NCBI RefSeq assembly: GCF_040784935.1
Contig: NZ_CP160680.1
Coordinates: 5,995,802-6,059,801 of the forward strand
Origin: Lewinella sp. LCG006
GTDB lineage: Bacteria > Bacteroidota > Bacteroidia > Chitinophagales > Saprospiraceae
DNA: 64,000 nucleotides
Direction: 5' to 3'
The notes beneath the pieces are model-generated. The model was not told where the DNA came from. It did not search any database and saw only the letters and a list, made by a program, of their open reading frames with translations. Of this stretch, positions 6,349 to 14,693 are shown one piece after another. The first letter of the stretch is position 1. Each line of letters opens with the position of its first letter. Made by a program: the position numbers and the translations under genes.

Positions 6349-8247
6349 ATGGATAAGAATCAGGTAGTAGGGATTGTGCTTATTTTTGCGTTGCTGATGG
6401 TTTGGCAACAATTTTTTGCGCCCTCTCCAGAAGCACTAGAAGCAGATCAACGTCGTCAGGACTCCATCGCTAACATAGAGCAGCAATTGGCAGATACTGC
6501 TGATGCAATGGAATTAAATTCTCCAGAGACGGGTGGGACAAGCACACCGGTTGCTGTTTCCGATTCTCTTTTGTTATTACAGCGCAGTGGTAGCTACGGT
6601 GCTTTTGCTCCAGCAACAATAGGCGAGGAGAAGTCAGAAATGCTGGAAAATGACCTGATGACTGTTTCCATCTCCACAAAAGGTGGCTACATTAACAAAG
6701 TGGTACTTAAGGAGCACTTCAAAATACTGCAGGATGCTACAGGTGCTGAGACGAAAGTACCCTTGGAATTACTGGAAGACGAAAAAAATCGCTTTGAATA
6801 TTTACTTCCGGTAAGTACGGTACCTAACGGTATTGTTCGTACCAGTGATTTGTTCTTTAAGCCAGAACTTAGAGGGAACACCCTAAGCATGAAGGCAGAA
6901 ATCGCTCCAGGACAATCTATTGAGCAAATTTATACGCTTGCCGATGGCAATTACCTGCTAGACTACCAGGTGAAATTCAACGGACTACAACAAGTGTTAA
7001 GCAATGATGCTCAACAGATTCAGTTGTCTTGGGTGGACTACCTTGACAAAATAGAAATCAATGAAGCTTACGAGCGGAACTATACCTCCATTTACTACAA
7101 GCCTGTTGATGATGACACCGACCGCTGTTCTTGTACTTCTTCTGATGAAGTAGTATCAGAGAACCAAAAGGTGAAATGGGTAGCAGCAACTAACCAGTTC
7201 TTCAATACAAGTATTATTGCGAAAGAACCGTTTAATGGCGTAACACTAAAAACCGAAGTCCTCCCCGAAGAATCAGATGACCTTAAAAAGGTAAGTGCCG
7301 ATATCCTCATTCCTTATGGTCACAGTCCTAGCGAAACGGTCAACCTTCAGCTGTATGTAGGGCCCAACAATTTTGATCGTCTGCAAGCACTAGGGAATGA
7401 TTTGACAGACATTATCCCCTACGGTCGCAGCATCTTTGGAGCCATCAACCGCTGGATCATTCGCCCCTTGTTTAACTTCTTTGACGGCATTACGGGTAAT
7501 AAAGGGATTGCTATTTTACTCCTTACGCTTTTAGTTAAGCTTATCGTATTCCCTTTGACCTACAAAATGCTTTATTCGCAGTCGAAGATGGCAGCGATGA
7601 AGCCTTACCTTGAAAAGGCCAAAGCAAAGCACAAAGACGATCAGCAAGCCCAGCAAATGGAAACCATGAAGATGTATCGAGAGTATGGCGTAAATCCTCT
7701 CGGAGGCTGCCTACCCATGGTACTACAACTGCCCATTTGGTTTGCGCTTTATCGATTCTTTCCCGCAGCGATAACTTTCCGGCAAGAAGGTTTCCTATGG
7801 GCTACCGACCTTTCCAGCTACGATGTTTTGATGCGTCTGCCTTTTGAAATTCCTCTTGGTTTTGGATCTCACATCAGCCTTTTTGCGGTGCTGTGGGCTA
7901 TTACTACGTTGATCTATACGTATTACAATACCAAGCACATGGACTTCGGGGCTAATCCTATGATGAAGTACTTCCAGTACATTATGCCAGTCATGTTCCT
8001 TGGCTTTTTCAATAGCTTTGCCTCAGGACTTACCTGTTACTTATTGTTCAGTAATATTATCAATATTACCCAAACGGTTGTTACCAAAAACTTCATCATC
8101 GACAATGATAAGATCATTGAAGAATTAGAAGCGAATAAGCGTAAACCCAAGAAAAAGTCTGGTTTCCAGGAACGCCTCCAAGCGGCCATGGAAGAGCAAA
8201 AACGCAAACAAGAAGCACTAGAGGCTGCTAAGAAGAAAAAGAAGTAG
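6349..8247 (+). CDS. yidC: Membrane protein insertase YidC
   Basis: A 632-aa inner membrane insertase that works alone or with SecYEG. The N-terminal helix (VVGIVLIFALLMVWQQF) is followed by a large periplasmic beta domain to about residue 345. Then come the conserved core helices (GNKGIAILLLTLLVKLIVFPLTYK, written here in part; GCLPMVLQLPIWFALYRFF; SGLTCYLLFSNIINITQ) and a basic Lys-rich tail. The tail is typical of Bacteroidota YidC and may help ribosome binding. An upstream TTG at 6319 would add ten residues encoded by the short repeat copy and is rejected. ubiA-like, maf and a membrane protein gene follow with gaps of 11 nt or less, which suggests an operon. Confidence 0.97.
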   Translation: MDKNQVVGIVLIFALLMVWQQFFAPSPEALEADQRRQDSIANIEQQLADTADAMELNSPETGGTSTPVAVSDSLLLLQRSGSYGAFAPATIGEEKSEMLENDLMTVSISTKGGYINKVVLKEHFKILQDATGAETKVPLELLEDEKNRFEYLLPVSTVPNGIVRTSDLFFKPELRGNTLSMKAEIAPGQSIEQIYTLADGNYLLDYQVKFNGLQQVLSNDAQQIQLSWVDYLDKIEINEAYERNYTSIYYKPVDDDTDRCSCTSSDEVVSENQKVKWVAATNQFFNTSIIAKEPFNGVTLKTEVLPEESDDLKKVSADILIPYGHSPSETVNLQLYVGPNNFDRLQALGNDLTDIIPYGRSIFGAINRWIIRPLFNFFDGITGNKGIAILLLTLLVKLIVFPLTYKMLYSQSKMAAMKPYLEKAKAKHKDDQQAQQMETMKMYREYGVNPLGGCLPMVLQLPIWFALYRFFPAAITFRQEGFLWATDLSSYDVLMRLPFEIPLGFGSHISLFAVLWAITTLIYTYYNTKHMDFGANPMMKYFQYIMPVMFLGFFNSFASGLTCYLLFSNIINITQTVVTKNFIIDNDKIIEELEANKRKPKKKSGFQERLQAAMEEQKRKQEALEAAKKKKK

Positions 8248-8258
8248 CATTCTGAACC

Positions 8259-9173
8259 ATGATCATTCTTCGGCTTATACGTTTTCCGAACCTGGTGGTA
8301 GTAGCGCTGACCCAGTGGTTGGTCGCCAGCCAGATGCTCGGCAAAGCGTATATACAGGAAGGGATTGAGGCCGTATTGAGGCCTGAAGAGCTGTTGCTAC
8401 TTATTTTTGCCACATTATGTCTGACGGGAGCTGGCTACGTGATCAATGATCTTTTGGACTATCCTATTGATATGATCAATCGTCCTGAGCGGGTTATCGT
8501 TGGGAAAAGAATAAGTGAGGGTACCGTTAAGTGGCTGGTGGCAAGTTTGATGTTTATGGGCTTTTTCGCCAGTCTATTACTGGCATTTCTCAAGGAAGAG
8601 CTTGCTTGGCTTTGGTTGTTTCCGCTTTTTGCGCTTTTATTAGGGTATTATCCTAAATACCTTAAAACCAGGCCTTTTGCTGGTAATCTTTTCATTGCCT
8701 TAAGTTGCGCAGGTACCGCTGGTTTGATTTGGCTTGCCGAGCGGAACGCTTGGTGTTTGCTTAGTGAACATGCGCAAGCAAAGGTTGGATTTATCATCCT
8801 CCTTTTTATGCTGTATGCTTTTCTTGCAACCTGGATACGAGAAATTGTCAAAGATTTTGAAGACCTATCTGGTGATATTCGTTTAGGACGAAACACCTTG
8901 CCCGCTTATCTTGGCCTTGCATCTTCCAAGCGATTCGTTATCGTATTAAATACCTTGTTAATCATCACCCTAGGTTACGGGCTTATTCCATGGAAGTACT
9001 CCTTTTTTCAAGTTCCCGTTGCTGCGGTAAGTGCTTGCCTGATCATCGCTGTTTTTGTATTAATGAAAAGATTGCTTAGCGCCAGTAATCCCCAACATTA
9101 TTATCAATTAAGTCAGCAATGGAAGTACTTCCTTTTAGGCGGGCTTTTGTTGTTGTTTCTTTATAAAGTATAA
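8259..9173 (+). CDS. UbiA-family prenyltransferase
   Basis: A 304-aa polytopic membrane protein with about eight or nine helices. Motif I is N63-D64-x2-D67-x3-D71 (NDLLDYPID) and motif II is around DFEDLSGDIRLGRNTLP from residue 199; both bind Mg-diphosphate of the prenyl donor. UbiA enzymes move a prenyl chain to an acceptor. The form with GDIRLGRNTLP is frequent in Bacteroidota proteins annotated as geranylgeranylglycerol-phosphate geranylgeranyltransferase-like, but the acceptor here cannot be deduced. It starts 11 nt after yidC and ends 3 nt before maf. Confidence 0.88.
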   Translation: MIILRLIRFPNLVVVALTQWLVASQMLGKAYIQEGIEAVLRPEELLLLIFATLCLTGAGYVINDLLDYPIDMINRPERVIVGKRISEGTVKWLVASLMFMGFFASLLLAFLKEELAWLWLFPLFALLLGYYPKYLKTRPFAGNLFIALSCAGTAGLIWLAERNAWCLLSEHAQAKVGFIILLFMLYAFLATWIREIVKDFEDLSGDIRLGRNTLPAYLGLASSKRFVIVLNTLLIITLGYGLIPWKYSFFQVPVAAVSACLIIAVFVLMKRLLSASNPQHYYQLSQQWKYFLLGGLLLLFLYKV

Positions 9174-9176
9174 ACA

Positions 9177-9761
9177 GTGCCACTAAAAGAAAACTATCGA
9201 ATCATTCTGGCTTCCAAATCACCTCGTCGCCGTCAGTTGTTGGAAGAAGCAGGACTGCCGTTTGAAGTAAAAACCCTCGAAGTGGAGGAAAACTATCCGG
9301 AAGATTTGGCAGTGGAAGATGTCGCCGTCTATCTGGCTCAAAAAAAAGCACGAGCTTCCAGCGCTTTTCTCCAATCTGAACAAGAGGTCATCCTGGCTGC
9401 GGATAGTGTGGTTATCCTCGACGACGTCATTTACGGAAAGCCCGAGGATGAAGCAGAAGCACATGCTATGTTGAGGAAGTTATCAGGGCGGGAGCATCAG
9501 GTGATTACAGGCGTTTGTTTACTTACTCAGCATCAAGAGATTTCCTTTGGTGACTTAACAAAAGTAAAATTTGCTCCTCTCAGTGAAGCAGATATTTATT
9601 ATTACGTCAGCAACTTCAAGCCTTTTGACAAAGCAGGTTCTTACGCTATTCAAGAATGGATCGGCCTGTGTAAAGTAGAAAAAATCGAAGGCACTTATGC
9701 TAATGTAATGGGATTACCCGTTGAACGTGTATGGAAAGCACTTCAAGAATTAACCAACTAA
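9177..9761 (+). CDS. maf: Maf-like nucleoside triphosphate pyrophosphatase
   Basis: A 194-aa house-cleaning enzyme that hydrolyses non-canonical or surplus NTPs to NMP and diphosphate. It starts at GTG 9177. ASKSPRRRQLL near the N-terminus is the signature phosphate-binding motif, followed by AADSVV (metal Asp), GKPEDEAEA, SGREHQVITGV, and DKAGSYAIQEW. The last motif is typical of the YhdE branch acting on dTTP and UTP. It is tightly packed between the UbiA gene (3 nt) and the next membrane protein gene (31-nt overlap). Confidence 0.95.
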   Translation: MPLKENYRIILASKSPRRRQLLEEAGLPFEVKTLEVEENYPEDLAVEDVAVYLAQKKARASSAFLQSEQEVILAADSVVILDDVIYGKPEDEAEAHAMLRKLSGREHQVITGVCLLTQHQEISFGDLTKVKFAPLSEADIYYYVSNFKPFDKAGSYAIQEWIGLCKVEKIEGTYANVMGLPVERVWKALQELTN

Positions 9762-10624
9762 GTCAGCGGTTTTTACAAGCCAGTATTTTCATGCTGCTTT
9801 TGAGTCGCGCCTGGCAGTATCTCTATTGGGACAGCCCATTAAGGACCCTTCTTTGGGACGAAGACCTGGCATCACCTTACTTAGCACGTCTGGGCTGGAC
9901 CTGGACGGAATGGGTGAGTTCTCCCCAAGCAAGTCATTACATCGACGATATGACTGCTGCAATGGGAATTGGCTTTTTAGTTGCTGCATTTGGCGTTTTT
10001 TTAATTGCTAAAGCTCCTTCGGTGGGCAAGCTACTATTGCTGATTGGAGGGGTTTTATGCTTGTTTCATGCGTTTTTAGATACAAAAGCGCATTTTGGTA
10101 GATTAGGCCATTTTGCAGAGTTGAGTTTACAATGGTTCAGTCCGTTTTTACTATTATTTTTGTTTTCCAAATACTACAGTGATCATCGCTTTCATCTTAG
10201 CATCAGGATTACGATTGCGCTTACCTTTATCGGACACGGTCTTTATGCCTGGGGCTACTATCCCGTACCAGGCCATTTTCAACAAATGATGATCAGTGGT
10301 TTTGGGGTCACGAATTCACAAGCTTTAGGTATGCTAAAGGTGGCTGGATTTTTAGATTTCCTGGCAGCTGCCTGCTTGTTTATACCCGTAAAAAAATGGG
10401 CTCATGCTGGTTTGTATTACATCATCATTTGGGGTTTTCTCACGGCTATGGCCAGGTTGTGGAGCAATCTGGAATTGAACTCGATGTCTAATCTAATTGC
10501 TTTTTGGTTGTCTGAAACCACTGTACGATTTGTACATTTTCTCGTTCCCTTGGCATTATTGTTTTGGTGGAAAGAAAAAAATGGTACTTTAACAAGTGAC
10601 AAAGGACCTTCTTTAATAGTCTAA
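9731..10624 (+). CDS. Polytopic membrane protein of unknown function
   Basis: A 297-aa protein with about seven hydrophobic segments. Examples are MGIGFLVAAFGVFLIA, LLLLIGGVLCLFHAFL, FLDFLAAACLFIPV and FLVPLALLFWW. I do not recognise the family. The ATG at 9731 overlaps maf by 31 nt; the ATG at 9791 (MLLLSRAW) is a possible alternative that would leave no overlap. It is probably translated from the yidC-ubiA-maf transcript. A 9-bp inverted repeat (CCTTCTTTA and its complement, 10607-10630) spans its stop codon. Confidence 0.75.
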   Translation: MESTSRINQLSQRFLQASIFMLLLSRAWQYLYWDSPLRTLLWDEDLASPYLARLGWTWTEWVSSPQASHYIDDMTAAMGIGFLVAAFGVFLIAKAPSVGKLLLLIGGVLCLFHAFLDTKAHFGRLGHFAELSLQWFSPFLLLFLFSKYYSDHRFHLSIRITIALTFIGHGLYAWGYYPVPGHFQQMMISGFGVTNSQALGMLKVAGFLDFLAAACLFIPVKKWAHAGLYYIIIWGFLTAMARLWSNLELNSMSNLIAFWLSETTVRFVHFLVPLALLFWWKEKNGTLTSDKGPSLIV

Positions 10625-10630
10625 AGAAGG
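10607..10630 (+). terminator. Hairpin across a stop codon
   Basis: CCTTCTTTA at 10607-10615 and TAAAGAAGG at 10622-10630 pair perfectly around a 6-nt loop. There is no T tract, so it may be an attenuator or RNA-end stabiliser between the membrane protein gene and ompA rather than a true terminator. Confidence 0.4.
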
Positions 10631-10659
10631 AATAAATATCGCTTATCAAACTACCTACC

Positions 10660-12090
10660 ATGAAAAAAATCGTTTCGCTGGTTCCGTTACTATTGTTAAT
10701 AATGCTCACGGGGCTTAAAGCTCAAAATGTCGATAATCGCAACAGTTTTGCCATCCGCTACATCGCTTCCAATTACCAATGGCCTTTAGAGGATGTATCC
10801 ACCTTGAATTTAGATGAATTTACTGCCGGCTTTGAAGCAGAGTATTTTCATACCCTTAATAATATTTTGGATCTATCTTTCCCGCTGCGAGTAGCTAGTG
10901 CTCAGTTACCACAAAACGCTACCGGGGACCCTACCCGACAAGCCCTCAACATTGGCTTGGATGCTTTATTGAACCTTAATATCTACAAAGGGAAAAATTT
11001 CCGCCCACGTCTGTTTGCTGGGGTAGGTGGGTTGATGGAAAATTCTGAACGCCTCACCCTTGATATTCCCTTAGGCTTAGGCCTTGATTTTCGCTTGGCT
11101 AAATCTACCTTCTTAAGTACAACAGCTGCTTATCATCTCAATAACAATGATTTCCGTGATCATCTACAAGCTGGCATCGGCCTGCGCATTATGATCGGCG
11201 AAGACCCTAACAAAGTCCCTGAAGTAGCTGACCGAGATGGAGATGGTATTCCTGATGCTACGGATCTTTGTCCTGACAAAGCTGGTACCGCAGCATTGAA
11301 TGGTTGCCCTGATCGTGATGGTGATGGAGTAGCTGACGGTAGCGACAATTGCCCTGATGTTCCTGGAACACTCAAACTAATGGGATGTCCGGATACTGAT
11401 AACGACGGTATTGCTGACAAGGATGATAAGTGCCCCAATGAGGTAGGCCCAGCAAGTAATGATGGTTGCCCTGTTACGGATCGTGACGGTGACGGGGTAG
11501 CTGATGTGGATGATCTTTGTCCTGATGAAGCAGGAAGTGCAGCTACTAAAGGCTGTCCCGACCGTGATGGCGACGGAGTACCAGACAAAGATGACGCTTG
11601 TCCCAACCAACCTGGTACACCTGCAAATGGTGGCTGCCCTGACTCCGACAACGATGGCCTTGTCGATCGCTTAGACGCCTGCCCCAACTTGGCAGGTCCA
11701 ATTGAGAACAAAGGTTGTCCAGAAATCGCACAAACAGACAGAGAAGTGCTTGCCGAAGCCGTACAAGCTATCGAATTTGAAACAGGAAGCGCAACCCTGC
11801 GCCAGGAGTCTTATGCTGTGCTTGATAAAGTCGTTGATATCCTTCAACGTTACGCGGGCTATAAAGTGCGAATCGGAGGACATACCGACTCTATCGGCTC
11901 TTCTAGCGACAACCTGAACCTCTCTAAGCGTCGGGCCAAAGCCTGTTACGATTACCTACTTAGTAAAGGAATCAACGCAACAAGAATGTCGCACGAAGGT
12001 TACGGCGAAAGCCAACCTATCGGAGACAATCGCTACGCACCTGGGCGAGAGAAAAACCGTAGGGTTGAATTTGATGTATATATCGAATAG
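10660..12090 (+). CDS. OmpA-family outer membrane protein with six TSP type-3 repeats
   Basis: A 476-aa protein. It has a signal peptide (residues 1-21, ending GLKAQ), a beta-barrel-like region to about residue 185, and six calcium-binding thrombospondin type-3 repeats of about 27 residues (pattern DRDGDGVADxxDxCPxxxG). The C-terminal OmpA peptidoglycan-binding domain has EFETGSATLR, GGHTDSIGSSSDN, LSKRRAKAC and GYGESQP. It should anchor the outer membrane to the cell wall, with the repeats acting as a rigid Ca-loaded spacer. This order is typical of Bacteroidota. A strong bidirectional terminator follows. Confidence 0.95.
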   Translation: MKKIVSLVPLLLLIMLTGLKAQNVDNRNSFAIRYIASNYQWPLEDVSTLNLDEFTAGFEAEYFHTLNNILDLSFPLRVASAQLPQNATGDPTRQALNIGLDALLNLNIYKGKNFRPRLFAGVGGLMENSERLTLDIPLGLGLDFRLAKSTFLSTTAAYHLNNNDFRDHLQAGIGLRIMIGEDPNKVPEVADRDGDGIPDATDLCPDKAGTAALNGCPDRDGDGVADGSDNCPDVPGTLKLMGCPDTDNDGIADKDDKCPNEVGPASNDGCPVTDRDGDGVADVDDLCPDEAGSAATKGCPDRDGDGVPDKDDACPNQPGTPANGGCPDSDNDGLVDRLDACPNLAGPIENKGCPEIAQTDREVLAEAVQAIEFETGSATLRQESYAVLDKVVDILQRYAGYKVRIGGHTDSIGSSSDNLNLSKRRAKACYDYLLSKGINATRMSHEGYGESQPIGDNRYAPGREKNRRVEFDVYIE

Positions 12091-12100
12091 ACGTCTCTGC

Positions 12101-12150
12101 TAAACAAAAAATCCCGCTACCTGAATACCAGGTAGCGGGATTTTTTGTTT
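12101..12150. terminator. Strong bidirectional terminator
   Basis: Arms at 12102-12123 and 12129-12150 form a 22-bp stem (core ATCCCGCTACCTG) with a 5-nt loop. A and T tracts lie on both sides, so it works in either direction. It separates the convergent ompA and thioredoxin lipoprotein genes. Confidence 0.92.
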
Positions 12151-12165
12151 CAAGAAACCATTGAA

Positions 12166-13281
12166 TTAGAGCGCCTGCTTCAGGGCTGCTTCAATAGCTG
12201 CTGCACCACGCAGGTTGACTGCTGCAATCTTCCCTTCTCGGTCGATCAGGAAAGTACGTGGAATACTAGAAACGCCATAAGAGCGGCCCGCAGCACTTTC
12301 CCACTTCTTCAGGTCACTGACGTGATACTCCCATACCAGGCCGTCTTGCTCAATAGCACTTACCCAGCGTTGTTTTTGGCCTTCCATTGCCCGTTCCATG
12401 TCCTCTGGCTGGTAGCGAGCCATGCTACGAGAGTCCAAACCGTCTAAGGATACACTGTAGACCGTAAAGCCTTGGTCTTTATAACGTTTATATACCTCTA
12501 CAACACTTGGGTTTTCTCTCCGACAAGGACCACACCAGCTGGCCCAGAAATCGAGTAAAACGACTTTGCCACGTAAATCTGAAAGTGCGTACTCCTTGCC
12601 ATCAGGGCTCGGCATCCGGATATCAGGAGCCTGCATTCCTACTTGGATAGGGCCCATGCTCCGCTGTTGCTGTGCCAACGACTGCTGCTCAAGGTTAGTA
12701 AGGTACTCAGCATAGGCACTGGTACCTTCCGCATCTGGATAAGCCATGGTAAGACGTTCCAAAGCTTTCTTCTGAGTAGGAATAAATTGGCCGTTTGTTC
12801 CTAAAGAAGTGAAAGCAATGTAAGCAGCAAGGTGAGGATTACTTACAGAATCTACGAAAGCAGCAATGTCTTCCGGCTTGTATTCACGACGGAACAAGCC
12901 TTGCATCGTCCGAACTAAAGTCTTTGAATCGCCTGATCCGCTGATCTCAAAGTTATATGTCTGCAAATTTTCCAGGTTGCCATTAAGTACCACATTGGAT
13001 TCGCTTCCATCGAGAACAAAATTCACTTTTTTGGCACCAATCCTAAGGTTGTAAATACCAGAGGGGAGGCCTTCTGGGAAAGTAAGACTGAAATGGCCGT
13101 CTGCGCCCAAATCCGTACTTTGTAATGGTGTACTCGCTTTTCCAAGCTTCACTTCATCCACAAACACCTGTAAATTAGCTGCATTCTGGATATTTCCGTC
13201 AATCGTCAGGCCTTGTTCTTGACAAGCCTGGGCTATTAGCATTATCAGCAGCATTCCGCTGAGTCTTAGTATTGATTTCAT
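12166..13281 (-). CDS. TlpA/ResA-type thioredoxin lipoprotein with DUF4369-like N-terminus
   Basis: A 371-aa protein. Residues 1-20 are a lipoprotein signal with lipobox LIAQAC. The beta-rich domain that follows (IDGNIQNAANLQVFVDEVKLG) matches the DUF4369 pattern. A helical linker leads to a thioredoxin fold from about residue 220, with GMQAPDIRMPSPDG, VVLLDFWASWCGPCRREN (CGPC active site), SIPRTFLIDREGKI and a cis-Pro loop. It probably reduces disulfides or supports cytochrome maturation in the periplasm. Many Bacteroidota carry several paralogs with unknown partners. The promoter is 13438-13469 on the same strand. Confidence 0.93.
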   Translation of the reverse strand: MKSILRLSGMLLIMLIAQACQEQGLTIDGNIQNAANLQVFVDEVKLGKASTPLQSTDLGADGHFSLTFPEGLPSGIYNLRIGAKKVNFVLDGSESNVVLNGNLENLQTYNFEISGSGDSKTLVRTMQGLFRREYKPEDIAAFVDSVSNPHLAAYIAFTSLGTNGQFIPTQKKALERLTMAYPDAEGTSAYAEYLTNLEQQSLAQQQRSMGPIQVGMQAPDIRMPSPDGKEYALSDLRGKVVLLDFWASWCGPCRRENPSVVEVYKRYKDQGFTVYSVSLDGLDSRSMARYQPEDMERAMEGQKQRWVSAIEQDGLVWEYHVSDLKKWESAAGRSYGVSSIPRTFLIDREGKIAAVNLRGAAAIEAALKQAL

Positions 13282-13437
13282 AATCTATTTGGTTGATCAG
13301 AATTGATAATATTATTGCTTAACAAGTTCACCTTGGATATGGTCGTAGGTAGATTTTATAAAATCTCGTCCTCCAATAGAAACATAACTCACTAATCGTA
13401 GGTTGTGTAATTGGTTTGAGTTGGAATTTTGCGAGGA

Positions 13438-13469
13438 CAAAGATAACACAGATAGTGCATTACCTCAAA
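13438..13469 (-). promoter_or_regulatory. Full Bacteroidota promoter, TTTG-N20-TATCTTTG
   Basis: Read on the minus strand, TTTG (13469-13466) is followed after 20 nt by TATCTTTG (13445-13438). Both boxes match consensus. It would give the thioredoxin lipoprotein gene a leader of about 150 nt. Confidence 0.65.
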
Positions 13470-13477
13470 GTTAGCTC

Positions 13478-13485
13478 TACATTTG
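13478..13485 (+). promoter_or_regulatory. -7 box (TACATTTG) for the secreted endonuclease-family gene
   Basis: TACATTTG matches TAnnTTTG and lies 29 nt before the ATG at 13515. It is divergent from the thioredoxin promoter, and the two share a 40-bp core. No good -33 box was seen. Confidence 0.5.
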
Positions 13486-13514
13486 TGCATTGATCTAATC
13501 ACAATTTTCAGTTA

Positions 13515-14525
13515 ATGAATAAATTCTCTTTCTTCCTGGGTTTGGTTTTGATAATTTGTAGCTCAGCGACCTTTGCTCAACCAGCACAATTTCGTGTCGC
13601 TTTCTATAATGTAGAAAATCTCTTTGATCTGGAGGACAATCCTGAGAAGTTAGATGACGATTTCACCCCGATGGGTAAGCAGCAGTGGACCCAAGAACGC
13701 TATGACACCAAACTTGATCACATTGGCCAGGTAATCAGTGCTTTGGATTTCCCCGCAGTAGTAGGAGTCTGTGAGGTGGAAAATGAAAAGGTGCTGGATG
13801 ACCTTTGTAAGCAGCAACGGCTAGCGGATCATTCCTACGAGGCCGTAAGCTATGACAGCCCCGACCAGCGAGGAATTGATGTGGGATTGCTGTACGATAC
13901 TGATCAATTTGACTTTTTACTGGCCACAACCATCCAAATCGCATTTCCATCATGGCTTGAGCCAGAGGAATACACTAGCCGGGATATTCTCGAAGTACAA
14001 CTTCGACACAAGATGAGTCGCGACACCTTTCATTTCTTTGTCAATCACTGGCCATCGCGTCGTGGAGGCGAGGAGGCCAGTGAATACCGTCGCTTATGGG
14101 TGGCTGCTCATTTGCGCTATAGCGTAGCAGAAAGGATATTTAATAATCCTTTGGCCAAGATCATCATCATGGGAGACTTCAACGACGAGCCTTCTAACAA
14201 GAGCGTGGCACAGGCGCTGGGTACGCTGCCCGTCACTGATCAGATGCAACTTCCTGGACTACTCTACAATCCTTTCCAGGCTATTGACAACCAAGTTGAG
14301 GGTTCCTATAATTACAAAGGAAATTGGAACGTACTGGATCAGATCATCTATGCAGGCTTACAGGCACCCAATAAGTGGCGCATGGAAGCATTTGGTATCT
14401 TCCGCAAAGACTGGTTACTGTATGAAGGTAAAAGCCCTAACCGCACCTACGGAGGAAGCAATTATTACGGCGGTTACAGTGACCACTTGCCCGTTTTTAT
14501 GGATGTGGAAAAAGTAGGGGAGTAA
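13515..14525 (+). CDS. Secreted endonuclease/exonuclease/phosphatase family protein
   Basis: A 336-aa protein with a signal peptide (residues 1-22, ending SSATFAQ) and an EEP domain. Metal and catalytic motifs are YNVENLFD, CEVEN (metal Glu), FVNHWPSRRGG (His), IIMGDFNDEPSN and a final SDHLPVFM (Asp-His pair). EEP enzymes cleave phosphodiesters in DNA, RNA or phospholipid headgroups. The export signal and NVENLFD form suggest an extracellular or periplasmic nuclease that recovers phosphate or nucleotides. It is monocistronic and faces tamB across a long inverted repeat. Confidence 0.92.
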   Translation: MNKFSFFLGLVLIICSSATFAQPAQFRVAFYNVENLFDLEDNPEKLDDDFTPMGKQQWTQERYDTKLDHIGQVISALDFPAVVGVCEVENEKVLDDLCKQQRLADHSYEAVSYDSPDQRGIDVGLLYDTDQFDFLLATTIQIAFPSWLEPEEYTSRDILEVQLRHKMSRDTFHFFVNHWPSRRGGEEASEYRRLWVAAHLRYSVAERIFNNPLAKIIIMGDFNDEPSNKSVAQALGTLPVTDQMQLPGLLYNPFQAIDNQVEGSYNYKGNWNVLDQIIYAGLQAPNKWRMEAFGIFRKDWLLYEGKSPNRTYGGSNYYGGYSDHLPVFMDVEKVGE

Positions 14526-14526
14526 T

Positions 14527-14688
14527 AGACTTGTTCTGCCGGGACCATTTCGGGGGCAAATCGCGCCTTATCTTCCCACACTGTGCCTTTTTTAAGTCAC
14601 TTAGCTATGGCTAAGCTCCTCAAAAAAGGCTTCGCGTGATCGATAATGCATCAATTTTCCCACCAAACTGCCCCGGCAGAACAAGTCT
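14527..14688. repeat. 162-bp nested inverted repeat between convergent genes
   Basis: The outer arms 14527-14543 and 14672-14688 are perfect 17-bp complements (AGACTTGTTCTGCCGGG). Inside is a second hairpin, GCCTTTTTT...CTTAGC against GCTAAG...AAAAAAGGC, centred near 14610. The region fills the space between the stop codons of the endonuclease gene and tamB. It may terminate transcription in both directions or be a small palindromic mobile element. It is unrelated in sequence to the TGACGGAA repeat. Confidence 0.75.
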
Positions 14689-14693
14689 AATCG

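Noticed and set aside
11160-11711. Long open frame of 183 codons antisense to the OmpA gene
   Set aside because: It mirrors the regular TSP type-3 repeats (GAT/GAC-rich codons without antisense stops). The protein is a Ser/Pro-rich repeat with no family features.
11230-11720. Tandem repeats that could look like a CRISPR or minisatellite
   Set aside because: They are the coding repeats of the TSP type-3 region, in frame, with no identical repeat-spacer pattern.
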